Of a stretch of DNA of 64,000 nt, positions 50,138 through 58,390 are shown piece after piece. Source of the DNA: Ruminococcus flavefaciens ND2009 (GTDB lineage Bacteria > Bacillota > Clostridia > Oscillospirales > Ruminococcaceae); assembly GCF_000621785.1 (NCBI RefSeq), contig NZ_KK211349.1, positions 182,798 through 246,797 on the forward strand, given 5' to 3'. The notes under the pieces were generated by a model. The model ran no database searches. It was given only the letters and a program-made list of their open reading frames with translations, and was not told the DNA's origin. Every line of letters begins with the position of its first letter. Within the stretch, counting starts at the first letter, position 1. The translations under genes were made by a program, and so were the position numbers.

Positions 50138-50854
50138 ATGAATTCAGATTTTGCAAGAATCATCACTTTACAGCGTAAGGAAAGACATATAAGCCAGAAG
50201 CAGGCTGCTACGGACCTTGGTATTTCCCAGGCTCTGCTCTCTCACTATGAGAAGGGCATCCGTGAATGCGGTCTCAACTTCCTTGTAAAGATAGCTGATT
50301 ACTACAACGTTTCCTGTGACTACCTGCTGGGAAGAACTCCCGAGCCCGAGGGAAAGACCATCACTATCGAGGATATTCCCGACGATGACGGCAACAACAG
50401 CATGAAAATGCCGTCGCCTGAGATAATCAACTTCAACAGAAGGATAATCAACAACTCCATAAGCCTGCTGTTCAGCCTCGCTCAGAAGGCAAACAGCATC
50501 ACCCTCATCAAGGAGGTATCGTCCTACCTTATGCTCTCGGTGTACAAGCTTTTCCGTATCGTCTACAACGCAAATCCCCACAATGACCAGAAGCTTTTCC
50601 GCATACCCAAGGTAATCGCAAATGACAGCGCCAATGCTATCGTATCCATGAGCGAAGCCAATATCAAGGCGGCTTCCAGCGGAATAGCCCTTGACGGAAA
50701 TGACTGCGTAGACAATTTCGATACCCTCTATGTTACCACAGCTACTCTCCAGAAGGATTTCGCCCAGTACTCATCGTCCCTGCTCAACCTTATAAAGAGG
50801 AGCGAGGAGAGCATCTCGCGCACCCGTGCAAAGTACAGGAGCGACATCAAGTAA
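50138..50854 (+). CDS. XRE-family transcriptional regulator
   Basis: The 238-residue protein has an N-terminal helix-turn-helix of the Cro/C1 type (ISQKQAATDLGISQALLSHY, then CDYLLGRTPEPEG). The C-terminal 150 residues are alpha-helical and not recognised. The ATG at 50138 has GGGAGG upstream; an in-frame ATG at 50009 runs through the promoter region. The upstream region 49886-50137 is AT-rich with TATAAT at 50074 as a possible -10. Its target is unknown. Confidence 0.88.
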   Translation: MNSDFARIITLQRKERHISQKQAATDLGISQALLSHYEKGIRECGLNFLVKIADYYNVSCDYLLGRTPEPEGKTITIEDIPDDDGNNSMKMPSPEIINFNRRIINNSISLLFSLAQKANSITLIKEVSSYLMLSVYKLFRIVYNANPHNDQKLFRIPKVIANDSANAIVSMSEANIKAASSGIALDGNDCVDNFDTLYVTTATLQKDFAQYSSSLLNLIKRSEESISRTRAKYRSDIK

Positions 50855-50877
50855 GCTGTACACCCTACTATTATACC

Positions 50878-50906
50878 ACTTTTCACCACTGTTGAAAAGT
50901 CTTTTT
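50878..50906 (+). terminator. Terminator of the XRE gene
   Basis: ACTTTTC and GAAAAGT pair and are followed by CTTTTT. A second hairpin, AACGCTCCC/GGGAGCGTT, lies at 50967-50988 with TTTT after it. The rest of 50855-51110 shows no gene. Confidence 0.8.
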
Positions 50907-51110
50907 CCGCAATTTCCCTATATATCTGTTCTATTACGGGTAATAGGAAGGTTTCATAAGGTAAACAACGCTCCCTTTAGGGAGCGTTTTATCGTACGGC
51001 AGATAACGGAAATGGCTCTGCCAATTCTGCGCCTTTTTCAATTTTACAACACTTTTCTTCCGCTCATTCCGCAGTTTTTTCAGCAATTTGGGGAATTTGC
51101 CCCGCTGACC

Positions 51111-51139
51111 TTGACATATCGCCCTGTATATGTTATAAT
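51111..51139 (+). promoter_or_regulatory. trpB promoter
   Basis: TTGACA and TATAAT match the consensus perfectly with a 17-base spacer. Transcription should begin near 51146. Confidence 0.92.
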
Positions 51140-51145
51140 TCACCT

Positions 51146-51511
51146 TGGTAAACCGATGAAGAAGAATAGTAACTCATGTCTCTGCATTTCAGAGAGTCTG
51201 CGGCAGGTGAGAGCAGATATGCAGTTCAGAGCGAATGGGCTTCCGAGGGCGAGCTGAAGGTGCGGCGCGGTCAGTATTGGCTGTATGCGCAGACAGACGT
51301 TGTACAGACTTCAGGACGGACAAAACAGAATGACAGCTGTACGGCATTTGACAATACGCACTGTGTAGGCAAGACGCAGAATGGTCTGCGTTAACAAAAC
51401 CACTGTATATATGTACAGATCGAGTGGACGCTGAGCGTCAAGCAGGGTGGCACCGCAGAAGTTTTACGGCTTCTGTCCCGGCAGAATTAATGCTGGGACA
51501 GGAGCCTTTTT
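51146..51511 (+). promoter_or_regulatory. T-box riboswitch, tryptophan specifier
   Basis: The leader has AGTA (about 51168), AGAGAG and GGTGAGAG of Stem I, and the T-box sequence AGGGTGGCACCGC at 51444-51456. In Stem I the GAA that faces AGTA is followed by TGG (51236-51238) and a purine, next to CTTC pairing with GAAG, so the specifier codon is UGG (Trp). The base after UGG in the T-box bulge is C, which fits the G discriminator base of bacterial tRNA-Trp. The terminator is a long stem (GGCTTCTGTCCCGGCA/TGCTGGGACAGGAGCC, 51468-51506) with a T-run to 51511. Uncharged tRNA-Trp should permit trpB transcription. Confidence 0.94.
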
Positions 51512-51568
51512 ATATTCCGTCTCGGCATAGTACACACGATCCAAAACTGACGAAAAGGAGAATTTACT

Positions 51569-52945
51569 ATGTCAAACGAGAGAATACCTTACAAGATCTA
51601 TCTGGAAGAAAATGAGCTTCCCAAGCAGTGGTACAATGTACGCGCTGATATGAAGAAGAAGCCCGCTCCCCTCCTCAATCCCGCTACAGGCAAGCCCTGT
51701 ACCCTTGAGGATCTGAGTCATGTTTTCTGCGAGGAGCTGGCTAAGCAGGAGCTGGACGATACCACTCCCTATATTGACATTCCCCAGGAGATACAGGACT
51801 TCTATAAGATGTTCCGTCCCTCTCCTCTGGTAAGAGCTTACTTCCTTGAGAAGAAGCTGGGAACTCCCGCTAAGATCTACTACAAGTTCGAGGGCAATAA
51901 CACCAGCGGAAGCCACAAGCTCAACTCCGCTATCGCACAGGCTTACTACGCAAAGAAGCAGGGTCTCAAGGGCGTTACTACAGAAACAGGCGCAGGTCAG
52001 TGGGGTACAGCTCTTTCAATGGCTTGTTCATACTTCGACCTTGACTGCAACGTATACATGGTAAAGGTAAGCTACGAGCAGAAGCCCTTCCGCCGCGAGG
52101 TAATGCGTACCTACGGCGCAAACGTAACTCCCTCACCCTCAAACACAACTGAGGTGGGAAGAAAGATCCTGGCTGAATTCCCCGATACAAACGGAAGCCT
52201 TGGCTGCGCTATCTCAGAGGCTGTTGAGGCAGCTACCACAAAGGAGGGCTACCGCTACGTTCTCGGAAGCGTGCTCTCACAGGTACTCCTCCACCAGACC
52301 ATCATCGGTCTTGAGGCTAAGGCAGCTATGGACAAGTACGGCATCAAGCCCGACACTATCATCGGCTGCGCAGGCGGCGGTTCAAACCTTGGCGGTCTCA
52401 TCGCTCCCTTCATGGGCGAGAAGCTCCGCGGCGAGGCTGACTACAGATTCATCGCTGTTGAGCCTGCATCATGCCCCAGCCTTACAAGAGGTACATACGC
52501 TTATGACTTCTGCGACACAGGCAAGATCTGCCCCCTCCAGAAGATGTACACACTGGGCAGCGGCTTCATGCCTTCACCCAACCACGCAGGCGGTCTCCGC
52601 TACCACGGCATGAGCGCTATCCTCTCAGAGCTCTACGATCAGGGTCTCATGGAGGCTCGCTCAGTTGAGCAGACCTCTGTATTCGAGGCAGCCGAGATGT
52701 TCGCAAGAGTTGAGGGTATCCTTCCCGCTCCCGAGAGCAGCCACGCTATCCGCGCTGCTATCGACGAGGCTCTCAAGTGCAAGGAGACAGGCGAGGAGAA
52801 GACTATCCTCTTCGGTCTCACAGGTACAGGCTACTTTGATATGTACGCTTACGGCGCATTCAACGACGGCAAGATGAGCGACTATATCCCCACAGACGAG
52901 GAGATCGCAAAGTCCATCGCAAACCTCCCCAAGATCGAGGGCTGA
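51569..52945 (+). CDS. trpB: Tryptophan synthase beta chain, TrpB2 type
   Basis: The enzyme joins indole and serine to tryptophan using PLP. The 458-residue length and the N-terminal extension (YNVRADMKKKPAPLLNPATG) mark the TrpB2 subfamily, which works without a TrpA partner. The PLP lysine lies in NNTSGSHKLNSA and the phosphate loop is CAGGGSNLGG. Stand-alone TrpB2 probably salvages indole, which suits its control by a Trp T-box. No other trp genes are in the window. Confidence 0.95.
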   Translation: MSNERIPYKIYLEENELPKQWYNVRADMKKKPAPLLNPATGKPCTLEDLSHVFCEELAKQELDDTTPYIDIPQEIQDFYKMFRPSPLVRAYFLEKKLGTPAKIYYKFEGNNTSGSHKLNSAIAQAYYAKKQGLKGVTTETGAGQWGTALSMACSYFDLDCNVYMVKVSYEQKPFRREVMRTYGANVTPSPSNTTEVGRKILAEFPDTNGSLGCAISEAVEAATTKEGYRYVLGSVLSQVLLHQTIIGLEAKAAMDKYGIKPDTIIGCAGGGSNLGGLIAPFMGEKLRGEADYRFIAVEPASCPSLTRGTYAYDFCDTGKICPLQKMYTLGSGFMPSPNHAGGLRYHGMSAILSELYDQGLMEARSVEQTSVFEAAEMFARVEGILPAPESSHAIRAAIDEALKCKETGEEKTILFGLTGTGYFDMYAYGAFNDGKMSDYIPTDEEIAKSIANLPKIEG

Positions 52946-52978
52946 AAATAAAAAAGTGTTCATGAGATAATATAAATA

Positions 52979-53020
52979 GTCCCGAAGCGATGAAAAAAAC
53001 GCTTCGGGACATTGCTTTTT
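52979..53020 (+). terminator. CCCGAAGC-type terminator after trpB
   Basis: GTCCCGAAGCG pairs with CGCTTCGGGAC, followed by ATTGCTTTTT. Confidence 0.92.
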
Positions 53021-53108
53021 CCGGGGATCTGACTGTCTCATGGGAGCTGTCATGGCTATATATACTAAAAATCCCGCTCAGCAGGCTGAAGTTCGGTGAT
53101 TTTCACTC

Positions 53109-53137
53109 TTGAAAAAGCCGCTGAAAATGTGTATCAT
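53109..53137 (+). promoter_or_regulatory. Promoter of the 53180 lipoprotein gene
   Basis: TTGAAA and TATCAT are 17 bases apart. Confidence 0.7.
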
Positions 53138-53179
53138 ATAAGTACACGCTAATCGGTTCCGCACGAAAGAAGGTATAAT

Positions 53180-53923
53180 ATGAATAAGATACACGCTTTT
53201 ATAACAGCTTCCGCACTGCTCTGCGCAAGTCTCGCATCCTGCACAGTGGAGACCTACAACGGCACCTCCTCACGCTCTGCACAGCAGTTCAACATAGAGG
53301 TAACTCCCTACACCACAGCTGCACAGGAGGGTAATGCACCGGCTGCCAATACACCTGCGGCTACACAGGCTGCCACTACAGCTGCAACTCCTCAGGAGAC
53401 CAAAGCTCCCGAGCAGAAGGCTCCCGAGATAACTGCTCCCCAGACCACAGCTGCTCCTCAGGAAAACACCGTTCCCCCTGAATACATCACAGCTGCAAAG
53501 AGCATTATGATAAACCTCAACGACATCGATCTGCTGGACGGCGGCGCTGTCAGCACAGGCGGCGATGTTATAGACGACGGTATGTACAGATATTCCAATG
53601 TTACCGACCCACGCTTCTACTCCCTCTGGGACGTGGAGACCTACGTTGAGTCAAGGATATGCGGTGACCTGCTCTACAGGTACAATGAGATATATACAGG
53701 CGATGTTCCAATGTTCAAGGAGTTTGACGGCGGACTTTACTATTTACAGGGCGGCAGAGGCTGCGGCTACAGCTACACAGGCGAGCCCACTGTCAGCAAT
53801 GTGACAGGCGGCTCATTCACATTCACAGTCCCCGTGGACTACTTCGGCGCTTCACAGACTCTGGTCATCGACGCTGTAAATGACGGCGGCTTATGGAAGG
53901 CGTGCTCACTCAATCGTCAGTAA
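53180..53923 (+). CDS. Ala/Thr/Pro-rich lipoprotein of unknown function
   Basis: The 247-residue protein has a lipoprotein signal (ALLCASLASC, cleaved before Cys21), a low-complexity linker rich in Thr, Ala, Pro and Gln (residues 45-100), and a compact C-terminal domain (DVETYVESRICGDLLYRYNE, then GGLYYLQGGRGCGYSYTG) that I do not recognise. The linker suggests the domain is held away from the membrane through the wall. It is a single-gene transcript. Confidence 0.85.
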   Translation: MNKIHAFITASALLCASLASCTVETYNGTSSRSAQQFNIEVTPYTTAAQEGNAPAANTPAATQAATTAATPQETKAPEQKAPEITAPQTTAAPQENTVPPEYITAAKSIMINLNDIDLLDGGAVSTGGDVIDDGMYRYSNVTDPRFYSLWDVETYVESRICGDLLYRYNEIYTGDVPMFKEFDGGLYYLQGGRGCGYSYTGEPTVSNVTGGSFTFTVPVDYFGASQTLVIDAVNDGGLWKACSLNRQ

Positions 53924-53939
53924 GCATATATAATATTTT

Positions 53940-53968
53940 GCCCCTGAGTGCTTTTAACACTCAGGGGC
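53940..53968 (+). terminator. Terminator of the lipoprotein gene
   Basis: GCCCCTGAGTG and CACTCAGGGGC pair around TTTTAA-type sequence, followed by ATTGTGTTT. Confidence 0.88.
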
Positions 53969-53992
53969 ATTGTGTTTGCTATGGATACTCCG

Positions 53993-54293
53993 ATAAATCA
54001 TAATTTAGCATTATGTAGGGGACGGCGTCCTCGACGTCCCACAAAATTCGTATTATAGTGGCGACTATCATCCGCTCAACCAGGGGACGCCTTCTCTTAC
54101 AAGGCGTCCCCTCTCCAAAAACAGTCCACCGGACTGTTTTTGGATTCACCCCTTGCGAGGCGCCTGACGTAATAAGGGGCTCTGCCCCTTGACCCCCGCC
54201 AGAGGCGCTGCCTCTGGACTCTGCCAAAGGAACACAGTCCCTTTGGAATCCCATTCATAGTTGCCGCACGGTATTACGATAAATTATGATTTA
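53993..54293. repeat. 301-bp multi-hairpin repeat, copy 2
   Basis: Same length and orientation as the copy at 24191-24491, with three base differences seen, one of which (GGG to GGA) puts a mismatch in the fifth hairpin. It ends three bases before the folC stop codon. Confidence 0.93.
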
Positions 54294-54295
54294 TG

Positions 54296-55576
54296 TCAGT
54301 AAAAAATGCAGCCGAGAGCTTCCGTGAACTCTCTGTACATATACAGCGAACCCAGAGCAATGAGGGGGATATTATTCTCCGCAGCATAGCTGTAAGCCGC
54401 AGCTGCTCCCTCAGCGAGGTCTGCAAAGGCTGTGGTGGGAAGCCCGCGTTCCGTAAGAGTCTCCGCCAGCTTTTCACTGTCCAGAGAGCGCGGATTATCG
54501 GGCTTTACCGCAAAGGCTCGCACCGCCAGCTCTCCCAGCATATCCGCATAGAGGCTGTACTCCTTGTCCGCCATTACGCCGATGAGGAGCGCCACCTTTT
54601 TATCCCCGAAATACAGGCGTATACTGTCTGCCGCGCAGCGTATGCCGTCGGGATTGTGAGCGCCGTCATATATTATAAGGGGCTCCCTGCACAGCACCTC
54701 GAAGCGTCCGTGCCACTTAACAGCCCCAAGACCGCTTTTCACTGCCTCAAAGGGAATGTCAAGCCCATCCCTCCTGAGTATCTTAACACAGCTCAGCACG
54801 TTCACAGCGTTGGTGAACTGATATGTGCCGAGGAGCGGTATGTGGAGCTTCTCGCCCTCCCAGGTGATGTCTGCACCGTTGGTGGTGCAGCAGTTCTCGT
54901 CCCATGAGAACCGCGAATAATCGGGAAGGAACAGCTCCGCGTCCATAGCTTTTGCCCTGTCGGCAATGATCTCATAGGCTTCTTCGCTGTCGCCGCCGAA
55001 GTAAACAGGTCTGCCCTGCTTGATGATGCCTGCCTTGTGGGAGGCTATTTCCGCCACGGTATCGCCGAGAAAGGCGCTGTGATCCTTCTGTACGTTGGTG
55101 ATGACCGAGAGCACGGGAGCCTTTATGACGTTGGTGGAGTCAAGGTCGCCGCCCATACCGCATTCAACTACGGCTATATCGCAGCCCCGGCGCACAAACA
55201 GCTCAAAGGCTGCCGCCGTCAGCACCTCGAACTCCGTGGGCTTTTCCTCCATGCTCTCGCATATGGGAGCTATATCGCCGATAAGGTCGGCAAATTCCTG
55301 CTGTGAGATCTCCTCGCCGCCTATACGGAAGCTGTCTGTGACAGAAGTGATGGCAGGTGAAGAAAATCCCCCCACCTTATAGCCTGCACTTTTCAGCACA
55401 GCCGTCAGCATAGCCCCGAAGGAGCCCTTTCCGTTGGTGCCCGAGATATGGACAGTCCTTACCCTGTCCTGTGGGTCTCCCATGATGTGAAGAAGCTCGG
55501 TAACACGGGAAAGTCCGAGAACGCTGCCTCTTTCGGCAGCCTTTTTCATGTACTCAAGTGCTTCTGTGTAGTTCAT
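54296..55576 (-). CDS. folC: Folylpolyglutamate synthase / dihydrofolate synthase
   Basis: FolC adds glutamate to folates so they stay in the cell. The 426-residue protein has the Mur-ligase-like P-loop HISGTNGKGSFGAML, the VECGMGGDLDSTNV segment and the C-terminal domain YDGAHNPDGIRCAAD. Its start overlaps the folT stop by four bases (ATGA). It is controlled by the THF riboswitch upstream of folT. Confidence 0.96.
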   Translation of the reverse strand: MNYTEALEYMKKAAERGSVLGLSRVTELLHIMGDPQDRVRTVHISGTNGKGSFGAMLTAVLKSAGYKVGGFSSPAITSVTDSFRIGGEEISQQEFADLIGDIAPICESMEEKPTEFEVLTAAAFELFVRRGCDIAVVECGMGGDLDSTNVIKAPVLSVITNVQKDHSAFLGDTVAEIASHKAGIIKQGRPVYFGGDSEEAYEIIADRAKAMDAELFLPDYSRFSWDENCCTTNGADITWEGEKLHIPLLGTYQFTNAVNVLSCVKILRRDGLDIPFEAVKSGLGAVKWHGRFEVLCREPLIIYDGAHNPDGIRCAADSIRLYFGDKKVALLIGVMADKEYSLYADMLGELAVRAFAVKPDNPRSLDSEKLAETLTERGLPTTAFADLAEGAAAAYSYAAENNIPLIALGSLYMYREFTEALGCIFY

Positions 55577-56133
55577 TTCTTCCTGATCTTGTCAAGCTGA
55601 GCCGTGAACGCCTTGTTGCTCATGAGCATATAGATTATGCTGATCTCGATGACAGCCATTACCAGGCTTGTCACAGGTCTCCAGATGAGCTGGGGACGCA
55701 TTGCGGGGAAGAGGAAATACAGACTTGTTGTGGTGATGAGCACAGAGCCCACAAGTCTTGCGATGATGACAGACAGTGCTATTCTGGGGAGAGCCTTGGT
55801 CTTGAATACATTATTATATACAAGTCCTGCCATAAAGCCTGTTGCCGCTGCGCCTAATGTTATCATGGGCGCGGGTGTCATGCCTGTTACCAGGCAGCCG
55901 ATAAGGTCTGCGCCTGCACCTACTGCGGCGCCGATAAAGGGTCCGAAGAAGATGCCTGCCATAAGTATGGGCAGTGTCTCGGCGCTTATGCGGATAACGC
56001 TGAAGATGTCAACTCTCAGTGATTTTCCCACAACGCTGATAGCGATGAGCAGCGCTGCCAGTACCAGTACCTTTGTGCTTCCGAAAAGTCTGATTCCGGA
56101 CTTTACTGCTGTTCCTCTGTTGTTTGCAGCCAT
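55573..56133 (-). CDS. folT: Folate-specific ECF transporter S component
   Basis: FolT binds folate in the membrane and works with the shared ECF energy module encoded elsewhere. The 186-residue protein has about six membrane helices and the typical pair of segments IRISAETLPILMAGIFFGP and GAGADLIGCLVTG. The ATG at 56133 has AGGAGG upstream; an in-frame ATG at 56256 lies inside the riboswitch. The downstream partner folC and the riboswitch make folate the likely substrate. Confidence 0.92.
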   Translation of the reverse strand: MAANNRGTAVKSGIRLFGSTKVLVLAALLIAISVVGKSLRVDIFSVIRISAETLPILMAGIFFGPFIGAAVGAGADLIGCLVTGMTPAPMITLGAAATGFMAGLVYNNVFKTKALPRIALSVIIARLVGSVLITTTSLYFLFPAMRPQLIWRPVTSLVMAVIEISIIYMLMSNKAFTAQLDKIRKK

Positions 56134-56202
56134 AAAAATAACCTCCTTTTCCTCACTCATACGACAAGAAAAGAAGGTTCTGTTTCTTTTTAGTTGTCCT
56201 AT

Positions 56203-56315
56203 GAAGCGGGATGCAAAATGTGAACCGTAAGCCTGAGCTTTTCGTTTGACCGACAACTCCCCGTTCGGTCAACACTGGAATACCTTGTGGTATAACGAAC
56301 ACATTTTTACTCTTC
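56203..56315 (-). promoter_or_regulatory. Tetrahydrofolate (THF) riboswitch
   Basis: On the minus strand the aptamer runs from GAAGAGTAAAAATGTGTTCG to TTGCATCCCGCTTC, closely following the known folT-associated THF class (GGAGAGUAG ... UUGCAUCCGCUCC). P1 pairs GAAG with CTTC, P2 pairs AATGTG with CACATT, and P3 pairs GACCG with CGGTC. Further on, AACCTTC can pair with the GGAGGTT that contains the folT ribosome site, so control is probably by blocking translation. Confidence 0.88.
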
Positions 56316-56349
56316 AAATGATTTTTTGCAGTGCCTTTACTGCACTATT

Positions 56350-56378
56350 ATTATACGATGAAAAAACGCCTTTGTCAA
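56350..56378 (-). promoter_or_regulatory. folT-folC promoter
   Basis: On the minus strand TTGACA (56373-56378) and TATAAT (56350-56355) match the consensus perfectly with a 17-base spacer. Transcription should start about 30 bases before the aptamer. Confidence 0.92.
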
Positions 56379-56486
56379 TAGGCTGAAGCACGAAAACACG
56401 GCTTGTTTCGCTATTTGTCAAAATGCTCTAAATGATAGTCAGCCCACGGTTAATTTAGGTAAAAAAGCCGAAAATGAATAAAACCC

Positions 56487-56515
56487 TTGACAAAACCTCA
56501 CAATAGTGATAAATT
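56487..56515 (+). promoter_or_regulatory. hrcA operon promoter
   Basis: TTGACA and TAAATT are 17 bases apart, with the CIRCE operator starting 5 bases after the -10. Confidence 0.85.
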
Positions 56516-56519
56516 ATAG

Positions 56520-56546
56520 TTAGCACTCAGAGAGTTAGAGTGCTAA
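56520..56546 (+). promoter_or_regulatory. CIRCE operator for HrcA
   Basis: TTAGCACTC-N9-GAGTGCTAA is the exact CIRCE consensus. HrcA bound here would block the heat-shock operon until stress occupies the chaperones. Confidence 0.98.
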
Positions 56547-56584
56547 CGAGGTCAGTAGACAGATCGATAAAGGGAGGGAGTATC

Positions 56585-57631
56585 GTGGACGAAAGAAAAC
56601 TGAAGATACTCGCTGCCGTGGTTGACGAATATGTCAGGACGGGCGAACCCGTCGGCTCGAAATCGATCTCGAAGCTGGAAAATATCAATGTTTCCTCTGC
56701 TACTATCCGAAACGATATGGCGGCTCTCGAACAGCTGGGATACCTTGAACAGCCCCACACCTCGGCAGGACGCGTTCCTACCTTCAAGGGCTATCGCCTC
56801 TACATTGATGAGCTAATGACTCCTCACGACATTCCCGAGGAGGAAAAGAAAATGATTGATGATATGCTGGGCGATAAGGATACCCCCGAGGAGCTCCTTG
56901 TGCAGAACGCCGCTACGGCTCTCACGGAGATCACCCACTGCGCCGCAGTGGTAACAAATGCTGTTCCGAGATTTTCGGTCATATCCAAGGTGGAAGTTAT
57001 CCCCACGGGAAAGCGTCTTTACGTTATCCTGCTCATAACCTCCAGCGGAAACATCAAGAACAAGGCTTGCAGACTCGAATTCGACCTCAGCCATGAACAG
57101 CTCGATTTCTTTACACATTATATAGAGGAAAATCTCAGCGGAGTCTCTGTAGATGAGCTCTCCGAGGAGATGATGGACAAAATGGTTGCCGCAGTAAGCG
57201 CCTACATGGTATCGCTTTCACCCCTTGTAAAGGGCATATGCGAGCTCTCCGAGGACCTTCGTCAGCAGGAGCTGACAGTCAGCGGAAGTGAAAAGCTCCT
57301 GTCCTGCGATGAGCTGGACAAAATGGAGGTCGTCAAGTTCATAGAACACAAGGACGGTCTCTCGGAGCTCCTTGAAAACGCATTCAGCGGCATACAGGTG
57401 AAGTTCGGTGCGGAGAACGACAGCTTCGCTATCGGAAATTCAAGCCTTATCGTCTCCAAGTACCGCAAGGACGGCAAGGAGGCGGGCTCTCTGGGAGTCA
57501 TAGGTCCCATGAGAGTAGATTACAAAAAGATCATTCCATACGTCGAATACCTGACGCAGAGGATCTCCTCGCTGATGGACAGCGGCGATGATGACATCAT
57601 AAACGCTCCCGACAATAAGCAGGAGCCGTAG
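56585..57631 (+). CDS. hrcA: Heat-inducible transcription repressor HrcA
   Basis: The 348-residue repressor has an N-terminal winged helix (SSATIRNDMAALEQLGYLEQ) and the GAF-like HrcA domain. It starts at GTG with GGGAGGGAG upstream (VDERKLKILAAVVDEYV), not at the earlier ATG at 56540, which lies in the operator. It represses its own operon through CIRCE. Confidence 0.96.
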   Translation: MDERKLKILAAVVDEYVRTGEPVGSKSISKLENINVSSATIRNDMAALEQLGYLEQPHTSAGRVPTFKGYRLYIDELMTPHDIPEEEKKMIDDMLGDKDTPEELLVQNAATALTEITHCAAVVTNAVPRFSVISKVEVIPTGKRLYVILLITSSGNIKNKACRLEFDLSHEQLDFFTHYIEENLSGVSVDELSEEMMDKMVAAVSAYMVSLSPLVKGICELSEDLRQQELTVSGSEKLLSCDELDKMEVVKFIEHKDGLSELLENAFSGIQVKFGAENDSFAIGNSSLIVSKYRKDGKEAGSLGVIGPMRVDYKKIIPYVEYLTQRISSLMDSGDDDIINAPDNKQEP

Positions 57632-57647
57632 AAAGGAGCAATGACCG

Positions 57648-58223
57648 ATGGAAAAAAATGAGAATATCTCAGAGGAGCTGGAAGAGCAGGAAGAGCTCGG
57701 AGGCGATACCGCAGAGGCTCCCGAGGAAGAAAATACAGAAGAGCTTGAAGAAGCCGACGCTGCCAGCGAGTACAACGATTCCGCCGCACAGTTCGCGGAT
57801 ATGGAGGACGCACTGGCAGAGGCTAACGACAAGTACCTGAGGCTCTTTGCTGAGTACGACAACTACCGCAAGAGAACAGCCAAGGAAAAGACAGAGACCT
57901 ATCAGAACGCTTCCGTAAAATGCGTGGAGAAGCTCCTCCCCGTACTGGACAGCTTCGAGAGATCTCTTGAGGCAGAGTGTACCGACGAGAACTTCAAGAA
58001 TGGCATGAGCATGATATACAACCAGCTCACAGCCTTCCTGACACAGATGAACGTGACAGAAATAGAGGCTCTCGGCGCGGAATTCGACCCCAATGTACAC
58101 AACGCTATCCAGCAGCAGGACGGCACCGACTATGCAAGCAATCATGTCTGTGCAGTCTTCCAGAAGGGCTATATGCTCGGCGACAAGCTGGTACGCCCCG
58201 CTATGGTGGCAGTGGCAGTGTAG
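57648..58223 (+). CDS. grpE: GrpE nucleotide exchange factor
   Basis: The 191-residue protein has an acidic N-terminus (EELEEQEELGGDTAEAPEEE), the long coiled coil and the beta-domain segment GAEFDPNVHNAIQQQDG and GYMLGDKLVRPAMVAVA. It releases ADP from DnaK. Confidence 0.97.
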   Translation: MEKNENISEELEEQEELGGDTAEAPEEENTEELEEADAASEYNDSAAQFADMEDALAEANDKYLRLFAEYDNYRKRTAKEKTETYQNASVKCVEKLLPVLDSFERSLEAECTDENFKNGMSMIYNQLTAFLTQMNVTEIEALGAEFDPNVHNAIQQQDGTDYASNHVCAVFQKGYMLGDKLVRPAMVAVAV

Positions 58224-58235
58224 CGCGGAGCTCTA

Positions 58236-58377
58236 AATAATTCATAATTATTTGAATTTACGCATTATGCATTGCAGCCAATTGGATTCCGGCTGCAAGT
58301 AAAAAATACTTTTTATAAGTGATAAAAATAAGCCGATCACACCCATAATTCAATTATGAATTATGCATTATAAATTA
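58236..58377. repeat. Modular palindromic element E4
   Basis: Ends TAATTCATAATTATTTGAAT and ATTCAATTATGAATTATGCA pair with each other. The centre holds GCAGCC/GGCTGC. It reaches directly to the AGGAGG site of dnaK, so the hairpin could affect chaperone stoichiometry. Confidence 0.8.
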
Positions 58378-58390
58378 GGAGGAATTTATT

